From NCBI RefSeq assembly GCF_027213785.1, contig NZ_JAPWGO010000017.1:18623-82622 (forward strand): a stretch of DNA of 64,000 nt. Direction: 5' to 3'. The stretch comes from Limimaricola sp. G21655-S1. Its GTDB lineage: Bacteria > Pseudomonadota > Alphaproteobacteria > Rhodobacterales > Rhodobacteraceae. The position numbers and the translations under genes were made by a program. Below the pieces are notes generated by a model. That model had not been told where the DNA came from. It searched no databases and worked only from the letters and a program-made list of their open reading frames with translations. Positions 53,567 to 63,621 of this stretch are shown here, piece after piece. The first letter of the stretch is position 1; every line of letters starts with the position of its first letter.

Positions 53567-54466
53567 CTACCTGCGATCCTTGGTTTCGCGGCGCCACTGC
53601 CGCCATGTTTCCACGATCCGCGCCGCCACCTCGTCCGGTGCCTCACCGAAGAGCCTGCGGGCCGGCGGCATCGCCTGCGCCACCAACTCCCCCTGTCGCC
53701 GCGCCGCCAGCGCGCAAAGCGCGTCGCGTGCCGTCTCGTCGCGCGGCAGGGCGCGCTCGGCGACGAAGCCGCACAGCGCGTCGAGATCGTGGTGATCGCC
53801 GATCAGCGTCGCCAGCCGCTTGGCGGTCTTTTCCCGGGCGCCGATCATCTGGGACCAGGCCGGGCGCAAGAGCCGCATCTGGGCGCGGTGATCCTTGGCC
53901 CGCTTGCGCAACTTGTGCAGCCGCTCCGGTGTCGGGTCGCGCTCGGCCGCCTCGAGTGCCGCGTGGCCGCGCCGCAGCGTACGCGCCAGCCCCTCGCGCA
54001 GCAGGTCGCGCCCCTTGCCGCGGATATCCCATTCGCCGCTGCGACGCGCCGTCTCCTCGAGCGCCGCAACCATGGCGTCGAGATCAGCCCCTGTCCCCCG
54101 ATCGGCGGCGCGCGCCTCGCGATGAAGCGCGCTGCGCAGCCCTGCGAAGGCGCGGCGGTTGAGTTCGTCCGCGTAATGATCGATCAGCGCCTCGAACGTC
54201 TCGACCCTGACGGCGGCGTCGCGATGCCCCGACAGGGTGCGGGCCGCGTCGCGCAGACGGCCATTCGCCGATTTGAAATCCGCCATTCCGGGCCGCGCCA
54301 GCCGCAGCACGGCGCGCAGCTTGCGCGCGTCCTTGCGCAGCGCATGGACAGCCTCGTCGGGCGGTAGCGTCGCGAGCTTGCCGCTTGCCCGGTCGCCGCG
54401 CTCGGACATGATCCGGCGCAGCGTGGCCTTCAGGCTGGCATCTTCGGGCGTGATCCGAAACGGCAT
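53567..54466 (-). CDS. CHAD-domain protein
   Basis: This 299-residue, highly charged helical protein with many Arg and His residues shows the CHAD pattern: VHALRKDARKLRAVLRLARP, GHRDAAVRVETFEALI, then LHKLRKRAKDHRAQMRLL and FETLIGDHHDLDALCGFV-like ending. CHAD domains bind polyphosphate (family knowledge) and act near polyphosphate granules or cell division proteins. It stands alone in this window. Confidence 0.88.
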   Translation of the reverse strand: MPFRITPEDASLKATLRRIMSERGDRASGKLATLPPDEAVHALRKDARKLRAVLRLARPGMADFKSANGRLRDAARTLSGHRDAAVRVETFEALIDHYADELNRRAFAGLRSALHREARAADRGTGADLDAMVAALEETARRSGEWDIRGKGRDLLREGLARTLRRGHAALEAAERDPTPERLHKLRKRAKDHRAQMRLLRPAWSQMIGAREKTAKRLATLIGDHHDLDALCGFVAERALPRDETARDALCALAARRQGELVAQAMPPARRLFGEAPDEVAARIVETWRQWRRETKDRR

Positions 54467-54601
54467 GGCTTCTCCGAAGGGTGATGGAATAAAACCATGG
54501 CGTTACATGGCGGTTCCACAAACCGGTGCGGCGAAGGCCCGTCGGGTGAAACCTTGTTCCGCTCTCATTCGTATATAGTCCGTACGAACGGAGATCGAAC
54601 G

Positions 54602-55012
54602 ATGCGAATGGGTTGGGCGGCGCTGGCGCTCTTTGGAACGCTGACCGCCGCGGCAGTGGCACAGCAGGCAAACGAGATGACGATCCCCGAGGTGATCGGG
54701 GACCAGCTGTCCGACTTTACCGCGCGCGATCTCGACGGCGCCTTCGCCCATGCCAGCGAGATGATCCAGCGCCTCTTCGACAACCCGGAGAATTTCGGCC
54801 GCATGGTCGAGCAGGGCTACCCGATGGTCTGGGACAATGGCAGCGCGCGCTTCATGAGCCTGCGCGAGGAGAGCGATGCCTCGTTCCAGACGGTGTTGAT
54901 ACGCGATGCGCGCGGCGTGCCGCATCTGCTCGAATACCGGATGATCGAGACACCGCAGGGCTGGCGCATCGACGGTGTGACCCTTTTGGCCGCGCCCGGG
55001 CTGGGCGTCTGA
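54602..55012 (+). CDS. DUF4864 domain-containing secreted protein
   Basis: This 136-residue protein has a signal peptide (MGWAALALFGTLTAAAVAQQ) and the DUF4864 body: VIGDQLSDFTARDLDGAFAH, YPMVWDNGSARFMSLRE and LLEYRMIETPQGWRIDGVTL. The family is mostly alphaproteobacterial and of unknown function. ATG 54602 or 54608 starts the signal. Confidence 0.85.
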   Translation: MRMGWAALALFGTLTAAAVAQQANEMTIPEVIGDQLSDFTARDLDGAFAHASEMIQRLFDNPENFGRMVEQGYPMVWDNGSARFMSLREESDASFQTVLIRDARGVPHLLEYRMIETPQGWRIDGVTLLAAPGLGV

Positions 55013-55197
55013 GGCGTTGCGCGGCGGCGGTCCGGCCGCGCGGTGCATGACGGGCTCGTTCATGCAAAGACGGTAATCCTGTCTCCTGTCCGGTGGCCTT
55101 CGAGGCCGCACGGATGCGGACCGGGCGGGCCGGGATGGCGACGGGCAGGGGGGCCTTGTCGCCTTCGGCCCGCCGCAGCGACAGGGGCCAGACCGCC

Positions 55198-57477
55198 ATG
55201 CCGATCTTGGATGCATTGATGCCGACGCCGTTCGCCGCAGGGCTGGAGGTGTGGTCGAGCGGCGACGGCACGCCCGGCTCGGACACCTATGCCCAGTCCG
55301 GCAGCGGTGTCTTCGTGCCCGCCGATCAGGATTTCGGCGACGCGTTGGAGATCCTCAAGACCGCGGCGGTCCAGAAGCTGCGCTACATGGGTGAGACGCC
55401 GATACGGCCCGGCCTCTACATCCGGGTGCGGGCGCGCGCGAAGGCCTTGTCGGGGCCGATGCCGGGACTGCGCATCGCCGGCTGGGCTGGCCGCGCCGAT
55501 GGCACCCGGCTCGGCGGCGTTGAGGGGACGGGGCCCGCGACCCAGCTCGCCGCCTATGGCGAGGTGGTCGAGGTCTCGGCGATCATCGGGCCGGGGCGGC
55601 AGGCCGGGGTCGATCTGGTCTGGACCGGCGCCGATCTCGGGCATCTGGGCGTCGACCTCACCGGACCTTCGGGCGGGGTGGTGCGCCTCGACGATCTGGT
55701 GTTCGAGGATGTCACGCATCTCTTCGCGGCCGATCTCGCGGCGGTGGTCGATGTGCGCGATTTCGGCGCGCGGGGCGACGGCAGCGGCGACGACGCCGCC
55801 GCCTTCGAGGCCGCCGACGCGGCGGCGGGCGGCCGACGCATGGTGCTGGTGCCCGAGGGCCGTTATCGCCTGGCGAGCAACGTCACCTTCCGCAGCCATG
55901 TGCGCTTTGTCGGCACCGTGGTGCCGGTCGGCGCGGCCAAGCTGATCCTTCAGCGCGACTTCCGCTTCGGGGCCTATCTCGACGCGCTGGGCGATGAGGA
56001 ACTGGCCTTCACCAAGGCGTTCCAGGCGCTCCTGAGCTTCTCGGACCACGACTCGCTCGATCTCGAGGGCCGTCGGATCGGCCTGTCGAAGCCCTTCGAC
56101 ATGGCTGCCGCCGTGCCCGACCGCGAGACCTTCGCCACGCGGCGGGTGGTGCGCAACGGCCAGTTCCAGCCGATCGACGGGGCCGCGTGGACACCGCGGG
56201 TGGTGCGGGCGCAGGCCAGCTATTCGCCGGCCAACCCGACCCGTCTCGCCGAGGTCGCCAACATTGCCGATATCGCGCCCGGCAGCCTCGTCACCGGCAA
56301 CGGGGTGGGCCGCGAGGTCTATGTGAAATCGGTCGATGTGGCGAACCGGCGGATCACCCTGAGCCAGCCGCTGTTCGATGCCGAAGGGGTGCAGGTCTTC
56401 ACCTTCACCCGGTTTCGCTACCTGATCGATTTCTCGGGTTTCAAGGATCTGAGCCAGTTCGTCTTCGACGACATCGAGTTCCAGTGCAGCGGTGTCGCCA
56501 GCGGCATCATCCTGCCGCCCGCCGGCCTCACCTTCCACCTGCGCGACTGCTTCGTGACCAAGCCGCGCGACCGTGGTCTCACCTCGCATGGTAGCGGCTG
56601 CCAGGGAATGATGATCGACCGCTGCCAGTTCCTCTCGAACGAGCAGGGCCTGCCGGTGGAGCAGCGGAAGACGCTGTGCTTCAACGCCAACGCCAACGAC
56701 GTGAAGATCCGCGACAGCCGGATCGTGCTGTTCGAGCATTTCTGCGTGCTGGCGGGCACCGGCAACCTGATCTCGAACAACCACTGGTTTCACGGGGACT
56801 CGGAATCCGACGGCGTGCGCAAGGGGGGCATCATCCTGACCCGGCCCAACCCGGCGACGCTGATCGTCGGCAACTACATCGACAACAATTTCATCGAGTG
56901 GAGCAACGAGCATGACGAAAGCCCGGCGCTGGGTCAGCAGTTCAGCTTCGGCGGGCTGACGATCACCGGCAACATCTTCATCTGCACGGATGCGGCACGC
57001 TGGTTCAACTGGATCGTCCTCAAGCCGCGCGGACCGGGGCATTTCATCCACGGGCTGCACGTCACCGGCAACGCGTTCCGGGCCTTCAACGGATATGTCG
57101 ACCGCGTCGAACGGGTCGATACCAGCTTCGCCGATCTCAACTATGGCCGGATGCGCGACATCACCTTCTTGGGCAACGCGTTTCACGGGGTGAACCAGCC
57201 GGTGCGCAACCCCGCCAGCCTGAGCCATGCGGAGCCCACGCCGGCGCGGATCTGGGTGGTCGATACCGCGCCGCATCTGCCGTTCGGCGGCCGGGCGCGG
57301 GTGATCGAGGCGGCGGTGCCGGTCGGGCGGCTCGCCGATGCCGCAGGCAAGAGCGTGCACGAGCTGCCCTGGATCGACCCCGAACACGGCAATGACCGGC
57401 GCAAGTTCCGCATCGTGTTCGATACCGCCGTGTCGGGAGAGATGCGCTGCAGCGTGCGCATGGATCGGCCCGCGTGA
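55198..57477 (+). CDS. Right-handed beta-helix protein, glycosyl hydrolase 28-related
   Basis: This protein of about 759 residues has DVRDFGARGDGSGDDAAAFE, the entry signature of the pectate lyase/GH28 superfamily, at about residue 188. Several beta-helix-like stretches follow (FEHFCVLAGTGNLISNNHWF, GGLTITGNIFICTD, GLHVTGNAFRAFNG). No signal peptide is seen and the first 180 residues form a separate beta-rich domain, so it may be a phage tail-spike-like or capsule-related binding or lyase protein. Catalytic acids cannot be fixed from the sequence. Similar proteins occur in Rhodobacteraceae. ATG 55198 is chosen over upstream in-frame codons. Confidence 0.82.
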   Translation: MPILDALMPTPFAAGLEVWSSGDGTPGSDTYAQSGSGVFVPADQDFGDALEILKTAAVQKLRYMGETPIRPGLYIRVRARAKALSGPMPGLRIAGWAGRADGTRLGGVEGTGPATQLAAYGEVVEVSAIIGPGRQAGVDLVWTGADLGHLGVDLTGPSGGVVRLDDLVFEDVTHLFAADLAAVVDVRDFGARGDGSGDDAAAFEAADAAAGGRRMVLVPEGRYRLASNVTFRSHVRFVGTVVPVGAAKLILQRDFRFGAYLDALGDEELAFTKAFQALLSFSDHDSLDLEGRRIGLSKPFDMAAAVPDRETFATRRVVRNGQFQPIDGAAWTPRVVRAQASYSPANPTRLAEVANIADIAPGSLVTGNGVGREVYVKSVDVANRRITLSQPLFDAEGVQVFTFTRFRYLIDFSGFKDLSQFVFDDIEFQCSGVASGIILPPAGLTFHLRDCFVTKPRDRGLTSHGSGCQGMMIDRCQFLSNEQGLPVEQRKTLCFNANANDVKIRDSRIVLFEHFCVLAGTGNLISNNHWFHGDSESDGVRKGGIILTRPNPATLIVGNYIDNNFIEWSNEHDESPALGQQFSFGGLTITGNIFICTDAARWFNWIVLKPRGPGHFIHGLHVTGNAFRAFNGYVDRVERVDTSFADLNYGRMRDITFLGNAFHGVNQPVRNPASLSHAEPTPARIWVVDTAPHLPFGGRARVIEAAVPVGRLADAAGKSVHELPWIDPEHGNDRRKFRIVFDTAVSGEMRCSVRMDRPA

Positions 57478-57575
57478 TCGGCCCCTGCATATCGGGATTG
57501 CAGGAACCCGCAGGGGGGCTTGTGCGTCGTGCCGTGTCTGCCCGTGTTCTGCGGGCGTTGTTTCCGGAGCGGAAG

Positions 57576-57902
57576 ATGACCAAAATGGCGACCCCGGCCG
57601 AACTGGCACGCACGTCGATGACTTTCTGGACTCTGATGGCCGAAACACAGGCGGTGATGGCATACCGCCTGATGGGGATGGCCGGGCTCTGGGCCGTGAC
57701 CGGCACCGAGAACAACCGCATGGTGGATGAGAAGGGCCCGGCCTTCGCCGAGGCGATACTGGCGGGCAATCGGGCCATCTGGTCCGGCAAGCGCCCGGAC
57801 CAGATCGCCATGGCGGCGATGATGCCGTTGCAGCGCCGTACCGCCTCGAACAACAAGCGTCTGGCGCGTCGGGGCCCGAACTTCCTGAAGATGAGCCGCT
57901 GA
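57576..57902 (+). CDS. Small phasin-like protein (108 aa)
   Basis: This Met-rich, helical protein of 108 residues contains ELARTSMTFWTLMAETQAVM then MGMAGLWAV and RRGPNFLKMSR. It resembles short Rhodobacteraceae proteins often labelled antifreeze or phasin-like; the assignment is tentative. CGGAGCGGAAG precedes the ATG. The next gene is another short helical protein. Confidence 0.6.
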   Translation: MTKMATPAELARTSMTFWTLMAETQAVMAYRLMGMAGLWAVTGTENNRMVDEKGPAFAEAILAGNRAIWSGKRPDQIAMAAMMPLQRRTASNNKRLARRGPNFLKMSR

Positions 57903-57997
57903 CGGCCGGTTTCCGCCGGGGCCACGCTTGCCCCGGAACGCGCCGGCGCATCCATGGGTTGAGAGGGCGCACTCACCTCCCAGGAAAGGTCCAAAAG

Positions 57998-58252
57998 ATG
58001 GACAACCGCTATTACACCATGCCGCTGCAGATGTGGCAGGCCGGTTTCAAGATGTGGAGCACCGCGTTCGACATGCAGATGTCGATGATGAACGCCTTTC
58101 TCCCCAAGGCCCGCGAGATGGCCGAAGAGGGTGCCGATCTGACCCAGGAGGCCGGCAACGCGGCGCTGGCCGGCAGCGACTTTGCCCGCAAGGCGGCGCA
58201 GAGCGTCGCCAATGCGAACGCCGGTAATCAGGACCGTGCCATGCCCGTCTGA
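57998..58252 (+). CDS. Small phasin-like protein (84 aa)
   Basis: This 84-residue amphipathic helical protein contains [40 protein letters not shown] and [16 protein letters not shown]. The length and helix pattern are like small phasins. AGGAAAGG lies upstream of the ATG, 95 bases after the preceding small gene. Function unproven. Confidence 0.6.
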   Translation: MDNRYYTMPLQMWQAGFKMWSTAFDMQMSMMNAFLPKAREMAEEGADLTQEAGNAALAGSDFARKAAQSVANANAGNQDRAMPV

Positions 58253-58277
58253 GCCGATGGGTTCATGCGAACCTTGC

Positions 58278-58308
58278 GGCGTCGTGGCACCAGCTACGGC
58301 GCCGTTTT
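58278..58308 (+). terminator. Terminator after the phasin-like genes
   Basis: GGCGTCG (58278-58284) pairs with CGGCGCC (58297-58303) including one G-T pair, followed by GTTTT (58304-58308). It lies 25 bases after the stop of the second small gene. Confidence 0.65.
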
Positions 58309-58327
58309 CGTATCGAGAAGAGGGAAG

Positions 58328-58404
<77 letters not shown>

Positions 58405-58439
58405 ACTGGGAGCGTATCTGGCCCGACTCGGCGGCGGTG

Positions 58440-58919
58440 TCAACCGGGACCCTTCGAGTTTTCCAGATCGGCGCGCGACAGCTCGAAGGCGCGGCCGAAA
58501 CCGCCGACTAGAAAGCCGTGGCTCACCTCCAGCCGCATCAGCCTGAAATCGGCGAAGTCGTAGTAGAGCGCGGCCTTCGGGTGCCAAGCGAGCCATTCGG
58601 GCTTCAACGCTTCCTTCTGCGCCATCGCGGCCCGCACGGCGAGGGTCAGGCGGGGCGCGGCGAGAGGGTCTCCCTCGGGGCCGGGCTCTCCGAGCAGCAG
58701 CGAGCAGTCGGGCCGGGCCTCGAGCGCGGCCCAGTGGTGTGACAGGGTCGAGACCAGCATCAGCAGGTCCGCGCCATCCGGGCGCAATGCCACGCGGCTG
58801 ACCTGCGGCGCCCCGCTGGCGGGGTCGATCACGCCCAGCGCGCCGTGCCGGGCCGTGCCGAACAGGCGCTGGGCCTGCCGACGGGCGCCGTCATCGGTGG
58901 GGCGGACGAGATCTGCCAT
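58440..58919 (-). CDS. Pyridoxamine 5'-phosphate oxidase-like (HugZ-type) protein
   Basis: This 159-residue split-barrel FMN-binding family protein contains [20 protein letters not shown] and [39 protein letters not shown] and [19 protein letters not shown], as in HugZ-like heme or F420-related proteins. Lack of further motifs leaves the exact activity open. Convergent neighbours on both sides. Confidence 0.85.
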   Translation of the reverse strand: MADLVRPTDDGARRQAQRLFGTARHGALGVIDPASGAPQVSRVALRPDGADLLMLVSTLSHHWAALEARPDCSLLLGEPGPEGDPLAAPRLTLAVRAAMAQKEALKPEWLAWHPKAALYYDFADFRLMRLEVSHGFLVGGFGRAFELSRADLENSKGPG

Positions 58920-58958
58920 GCACGGAGCCTGTCGCGCGGGGCCGCGCCGATCAAGCCT

Positions 58959-59627
58959 CTAGAACCGCCACCAGGCCTCGAGCGTCAGCCCGCCGCCGCG
59001 ATCGCCGGTCAGGGCGCGGGTGAGGCCGAGCCGCAAATCGAGCCCCGGTGTCGCGTGCAGTATGCCGGAGGCGCCGAGCTTGGCATAGGTGTCGCCCGAG
59101 AGCCCGTAGCCGACCTGGCCCTGCATCAGCCCGGTCCAGCGAGGGCTGAACTTGCGGCCCCAGCTCGCCTCGATCTTGGCCTGATGCGACAGGCGGGTGA
59201 CGCCGAGCTGGCCCTGCGCGTCGAGCGCGAGCCAGCCATTCTCCAGCCCGCGCCCCCAATGCAGGCCGAGCCGGCTCGTCGCCTCCTGCGCGCCGTCGGG
59301 CAGCAGCGTCGTGCCCAGGCCCGCCGAGACCGCCCAGACATCCCCGGTCGCATCGGGGCGCCACGGCACGCGCAGCCAGGCGAAGAGGCTGCCTGCGGTG
59401 CCGGCATCGGCGGTATAGCCGTCGAGCCCGAGGGTCAGCCGCTCGGTCAGCCCGTATTCGAGATAGATGGTCGGGTCGTAATGCACCGGCCGGACCGCGT
59501 CGCCGAACAGGGCGACATTGCCGCCGAATGACAGGAACAGCTCGCCCTCCTCGCGGGGCCAGGCCCCGGCCCGGGCCATCGCGCCGGTCAGGACGATCAC
59601 GAGCGACAGCAACACGGCCCGAATCAT
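58959..59627 (-). CDS. Predicted outer-membrane beta-barrel protein
   Basis: This 222-residue protein has an N-terminal signal (MIRAVLLSLVIVLTGAMARA), alternating beta-strand-like segments (LYLEYGLTERLTLGLDG style, WAVSAGLGTTLLPDGAQE) and a C-terminal Phe in EAWWRF, the outer-membrane insertion signal. No closer family is recognised. It ends near the YdcF-like gene region on the same strand. Confidence 0.75.
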   Translation of the reverse strand: MIRAVLLSLVIVLTGAMARAGAWPREEGELFLSFGGNVALFGDAVRPVHYDPTIYLEYGLTERLTLGLDGYTADAGTAGSLFAWLRVPWRPDATGDVWAVSAGLGTTLLPDGAQEATSRLGLHWGRGLENGWLALDAQGQLGVTRLSHQAKIEASWGRKFSPRWTGLMQGQVGYGLSGDTYAKLGASGILHATPGLDLRLGLTRALTGDRGGGLTLEAWWRF

Positions 59628-59683
59628 GCAGCCCCCCGGCGCAGCCCTCTAACAAGGCTGTACCGCAGAGGGTTAAGCCCGTC

Positions 59684-60166
59684 TTAAAGCCGCCGCAGCC
59701 GCCACAGATAGGCGGCACAGGCGGGGATCTCGCGCAGTGCCATCCGGGTCTGGGTGGCGATCCGCGCGCCGCCGCGCGGGGCGCTGCCACGCGCCTTAAG
59801 GCCCAGCCGCCGTGCCACCATCAGGGCCCGCGGCAGATGCGGCGCGTCCGTGACGATGATGACCCGCGATGCGCCGATCCGCCCGAGGATCGGCAGCGCG
59901 TTGCGGATGTTCTCCAGCGTGTCGCGCGAGGTGGTCTCGGGATGGATCGCGGTGTCGGGCACCTCGGCTTCCAGCAGCAGGTCCCGCATCGCCTCGCCTT
60001 CGCTCGGCGCATGCCGCCCGAGCCCGCCGCAGGGCACCAGATGCGCAACGCGGCCCGCGTGGTAGAGCGTCGCGGCATGCGTCGTGCGCCGTCGCAGCGT
60101 GGGCGAGGGGCCGCTTTCCCAGACGGCGGCGCCGAGGATCAGCGCGGCTGTGACGTCATTGGCCAT
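59684..60166 (-). CDS. YdcF/DUF218-family protein
   Basis: This 160-residue protein has the DUF218 layout: ALILGAAVWESGPSPTLRRR near the N-terminus, VPCGGLGRHAPSEGEAMRDL, TSRDTLENIRNALPIL, and RVIIVTDAPHLPRALMVARR. The family is implicated in envelope or vancomycin-related functions (SanA-like) without a known reaction. The lack of membrane helices suggests a cytosolic or peripheral form. Confidence 0.85.
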   Translation of the reverse strand: MANDVTAALILGAAVWESGPSPTLRRRTTHAATLYHAGRVAHLVPCGGLGRHAPSEGEAMRDLLLEAEVPDTAIHPETTSRDTLENIRNALPILGRIGASRVIIVTDAPHLPRALMVARRLGLKARGSAPRGGARIATQTRMALREIPACAAYLWRLRRL

Positions 60167-60297
60167 CGGGGCTCCTTCCGGCTGTGGTCATCGAAACCGG
60201 CGCCGGGCCGCCGGTACCGCGATCCCCGTGCATCGTCGCCCCTTTCCCGGCCGACGTCTCGCGCTAGGCTCGTGCAGGCAACAAAGGGAGATGGCTC

Positions 60298-60570
60298 ATG
60301 GAAGAGCTCTTGCAGGGCATCGGCGTCGCGGCGCTGGTGATACTCGCGCTGGTGGGGCTCGCCACGGGCTGGCTGGCGAGCAAGCTCGCGGGCGGGCGCA
60401 ACATGGCGCTCTACATGATCGTCGGCGCGCTGGCGGCGATGGCCACGCCCTTCGTGCTGGCGGCGCTGGGCGTGACGCTGCTCGCGGCCGGTGGGCTGCT
60501 GGTGGTGGTGATCGTGGCGCTGATCGGCGCAGCGCTGGTGCTGGCGCTGGTTCGGGCAATCGCGAAATAG
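60298..60570 (+). CDS. Small hydrophobic membrane protein
   Basis: This 90-residue protein has three hydrophobic stretches: GVAALVILALVGLATGWLAS, a middle one from NMALYMIVGALAAMATPFVL, and LLVVVIVALIGAALVLALVR. The first helix (GLATGWLASKLAGG) resembles the GlsB/YeaQ/YmgE family but the rest diverges. A GGGAGATGGCTC context precedes the ATG at 60298. Function unknown. Confidence 0.65.
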   Translation: MEELLQGIGVAALVILALVGLATGWLASKLAGGRNMALYMIVGALAAMATPFVLAALGVTLLAAGGLLVVVIVALIGAALVLALVRAIAK

Positions 60571-60594
60571 GCGCATCGGACCGGCAAGCCGCGC

Positions 60595-62802
60595 TCAGCG
60601 CGGCTTGCGGTTCTTAGTGCGCTGCACGTTGCCGCCGCGCTGGCCGGGTCGCCCGGCGGTGGAGCGGCCGGAGGATTTCACCGCCGCCTCCGAAGCGCGC
60701 TCGACCGCCTGCTGCCGGGCCATCGGGTCGTCCGAGACCATCAGATCGACCGCTTCGAGACGCTTCACCTCGTCGCGCAGCCGTGCCGCCTCCTCGAATT
60801 CGAGGTTCTCGGCGGCCTTGCGCATGTCGGTCTTGAGCCCCTCCAGCACCGCCTGCAGGTTCGCCCCCGCCATCGGCTTGTCGACCTTGGCGGTGACCCG
60901 GTTCATGTCGACATCGCCCTTGTAGAGACCGGCGAGGATGTCCTCGACGTTCTTCTTGACGGTGGCCGGGGTGATGCCGTGCTCGGTGTTGTAGGCGATC
61001 TGCTTCTCGCGCCGCCGCTCGGTCTCGGCCATGGCGCGTTCCATGGAGCCGGTGATCCGGTCGGCATACATGATGACGCGGCCCTCGGCGTTGCGCGCGG
61101 CCCGGCCGATGGTCTGGATCAGCGAGGTCTCGGAGCGCAGGAAGCCCTCCTTGTCGGCGTCGAGGATCGCCACCAGCCCGCATTCGGGAATGTCGAGCCC
61201 CTCGCGCAGCAAGTTGATGCCGATCAGCACGTCAAAGGCGCCGAGGCGCAGGTCGCGCAGGATCTCGATCCGCTCGATCGTGTCGATGTCGGAATGCATG
61301 TAGCGCACCTTGATGCCCTGCTCGTGCAGGTACTCGGTGAGGTCCTCGGCCATGCGCTTGGTCAGCGTGGTGCACAGCGTCCGATACCCCTTGGCCGTGA
61401 CCTTGCGGATCTCGTCGAGCAGGTCGTCCACCTGCGTCTTCACCGGCCGGATCTCGATCTGCGGATCCAGAAGGCCGGTGGGACGGATCACCTGCTCGGT
61501 GAAGACGCCGCCCGCCTGTTCCAGCTCCCAGGCGGCGGGGGTGGCCGAAACGAAGATCGATTGCGGCCGCATCGCGTCCCACTCCTCGAACTTGAGCGGG
61601 CGGTTGTCCATGCAGGACGGCAGGCGGAAGCCGTGCTCGGCCAGCGTGAACTTGCGCCGGTAGTCGCCGCGATACATGCCGCCGATCTGTGGCACCGAGA
61701 CATGGCTCTCGTCGGCGAAGACGATGGCGTTGTCGGGGATGAACTCGAATAGGGTGGGGGGCGGCTCGCCCGGTGCGCGCCCGGTGAGATAGCGCGAGTA
61801 GTTCTCGATGCCGTTGCAGACGCCCGTCGCCTCCAGCATCTCGAGATCGAAATGCGTGCGCTGCTCCAGTCGCTGCGCCTCGAGAAGCTTGCCCTCGCCG
61901 ACGAGCTGGTCAAGCCGGGTCTTCAGCTCCGCCTTGATGCCCTTGATCGCCTGCGCCATGGTCGGGCGCGGCGTCACGTAGTGGCTGTTGGCATAGATGC
62001 GGATGCGGTCGAACTCGTCCGTCTTCGAGCCAGTGAGCGGGTCGAACTCGGTGATGCTCTCCAGCTCGTCGCCGAAGAAGGACAGCCTCCAGGCCCGGTC
62101 CTCGAGGTGGGCGGGCCAGACCTCGAGGCTGTCGCCGCGCACCCGGAACGAGCCGCGCGCGAAGGCGGCATCGTTGCGCCGGTACTGCTGCGCTACGAGA
62201 TCAGCCATCACGGCGCGCTGTTCGTAATTCTTGCCCTTGTGCAGATCGACCGTCATCGCGCCGTAGGTCTCGACGCTGCCGATGCCGTAGATGCACGACA
62301 CTGAGGCCACGATGATCACGTCGTCGCGCTCCAGGAGCGCCCGGGTGGCCGAGTGACGCATCCGGTCGATCTGTTCGTTGATCTGGCTCTCCTTCTCGAT
62401 GAAGGTATCCGAGCGCGGCACGTAGGCCTCGGGCTGGTAGTAGTCGTAATAGGAGACGAAATACTCGACCGCGTTGTCCGGGAAGAAGCCCTTGAACTCG
62501 CCATAGAGCTGGGCCGCGAGCGTCTTGTTCGGCGCGAGGATGATCGCCGGGCGCTGCGTCTCCTCGATGATCTTGGCCATGGTGAAGGTCTTGCCGGTGC
62601 CGGTGGCGCCCAGGAGCACCTGGTCGCGCTCGCCGGTCTCGATGCCGCCCGCAAGCTCGGTGATCGCGGTGGGCTGGTCGCCCGCGGCGCTGAACTCGGT
62701 CTGCATGCGGAACCGCTTGCCGCCTTCGAGCTTTTCGCGCCGTTTCACCTCGGGGGCGGGCGCGTGCAGGATCGGCATCTGTTCGGGCGAGTTGTTGTGC
62801 AT
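60595..62802 (-). CDS. uvrB: Excinuclease ABC subunit UvrB
   Basis: This 735-residue helicase-like subunit recognises damaged DNA with UvrA and recruits UvrC. It has [13 protein letters not shown] (Walker A), the damage-binding hairpin region [29 protein letters not shown] and [21 protein letters not shown]-terminal UVR domain (about 630-665, [20 protein letters not shown]) and a Gly/Arg-rich tail follow. It is divergent from the NDUFS4 gene. Confidence 0.98.
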   Translation of the reverse strand: MHNNSPEQMPILHAPAPEVKRREKLEGGKRFRMQTEFSAAGDQPTAITELAGGIETGERDQVLLGATGTGKTFTMAKIIEETQRPAIILAPNKTLAAQLYGEFKGFFPDNAVEYFVSYYDYYQPEAYVPRSDTFIEKESQINEQIDRMRHSATRALLERDDVIIVASVSCIYGIGSVETYGAMTVDLHKGKNYEQRAVMADLVAQQYRRNDAAFARGSFRVRGDSLEVWPAHLEDRAWRLSFFGDELESITEFDPLTGSKTDEFDRIRIYANSHYVTPRPTMAQAIKGIKAELKTRLDQLVGEGKLLEAQRLEQRTHFDLEMLEATGVCNGIENYSRYLTGRAPGEPPPTLFEFIPDNAIVFADESHVSVPQIGGMYRGDYRRKFTLAEHGFRLPSCMDNRPLKFEEWDAMRPQSIFVSATPAAWELEQAGGVFTEQVIRPTGLLDPQIEIRPVKTQVDDLLDEIRKVTAKGYRTLCTTLTKRMAEDLTEYLHEQGIKVRYMHSDIDTIERIEILRDLRLGAFDVLIGINLLREGLDIPECGLVAILDADKEGFLRSETSLIQTIGRAARNAEGRVIMYADRITGSMERAMAETERRREKQIAYNTEHGITPATVKKNVEDILAGLYKGDVDMNRVTAKVDKPMAGANLQAVLEGLKTDMRKAAENLEFEEAARLRDEVKRLEAVDLMVSDDPMARQQAVERASEAAVKSSGRSTAGRPGQRGGNVQRTKNRKPR

Positions 62803-62932
62803 GGGCGGACTCCTCGGGACCGAACCAATCTGGCCTCTTTTCGTTCCTGTGCAAGAGGGGTGCGGCGTCTTTGCCCGCTTGCATGGCGACGCCGTTTTGT
62901 CGATAACGCCGCGAGATCAGAAGGGACCAACG

Positions 62933-63244
62933 ATGCGCGCACGGATCTACAGACCCGCCCGGACCGCCACCCAGTCGGGCACCGCCAAGACCGAGGCCTG
63001 GATCCTCGAATACGCGCCGGCGTCCAAGCGCGAGATCGACCCGCTGATGGGCTGGACCAGCTCGACCGACACCCAAAGCCAGGTCCGGATGTATTTCGAC
63101 AGCCGCGAGGCGGCGGTGGCCTATGCCGAGAAGCACGGTCTCGACGCGATCGTGCAGGAGCCGCATGTGCGCAAGCACAACATCCGTCCCGGCGGCTATG
63201 GCGAGAACTTCTCGACCACCCGCCGCGGGGCCTGGACGCACTGA
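62933..63244 (+). CDS. ETC complex I subunit (NDUFS4-like)
   Basis: This 103-residue accessory NADH dehydrogenase subunit has the NDUFS4 signatures [41 protein letters not shown] and [17 protein letters not shown], ending [19 protein letters not shown]. It is characteristic of alphaproteobacteria and mitochondria. AAGGGA precedes the ATG at 62933. Confidence 0.95.
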   Translation: MRARIYRPARTATQSGTAKTEAWILEYAPASKREIDPLMGWTSSTDTQSQVRMYFDSREAAVAYAEKHGLDAIVQEPHVRKHNIRPGGYGENFSTTRRGAWTH

Positions 63245-63621
63245 CTTGTAAATCCGACGCAAGTTGAGGCGGTTTCGGGCTTAAGATCCGGCGAAGAGCA
63301 CGGGCAACACAACATCGAGTGTCCGAGCGGACCGGATGCATAGACTTCTACCGAGGGCGGCCTGGTGGTCGCCCGTTTCGATTCAAGGGCCTGCCAACTT
63401 CGACTGCACCGCCCTGAACGCGGCGTCGGGCGTCGAGGACATGATGAGCTGGCCAATACTGTGGTTGCCCGTGTTGCGTCCGACGAGCGAAAGACAACGG
63501 CGCCCATCCTGCCAAGCGGTCTTCCCCGCTGCCCGGACAGCCGCTAACACGGGCCGGGTGATGGCCCCCACACCCTTGCACTCGGCCCGACATGGCATCA
63601 GGCGCAGGACACGGGGCCGAC
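63245..63621. other. Non-coding region before the AEC gene, nothing certain
   Basis: Open frames exist on both strands (for example a minus-strand frame with GNHSIGQLIMSSTPDAAFRA) but no family, start site or RNA structure is convincing. A tRNA-like string GTGTCCGAGCGGAC occurs near 63320 but does not fold as a tRNA. Confidence 0.4.

Noticed and set aside
63310..63400. tRNA-like sequence GTGTCCGAGCGGAC near the right end
   Set aside because: Anticodon and acceptor stems do not close and the T arm does not pair.
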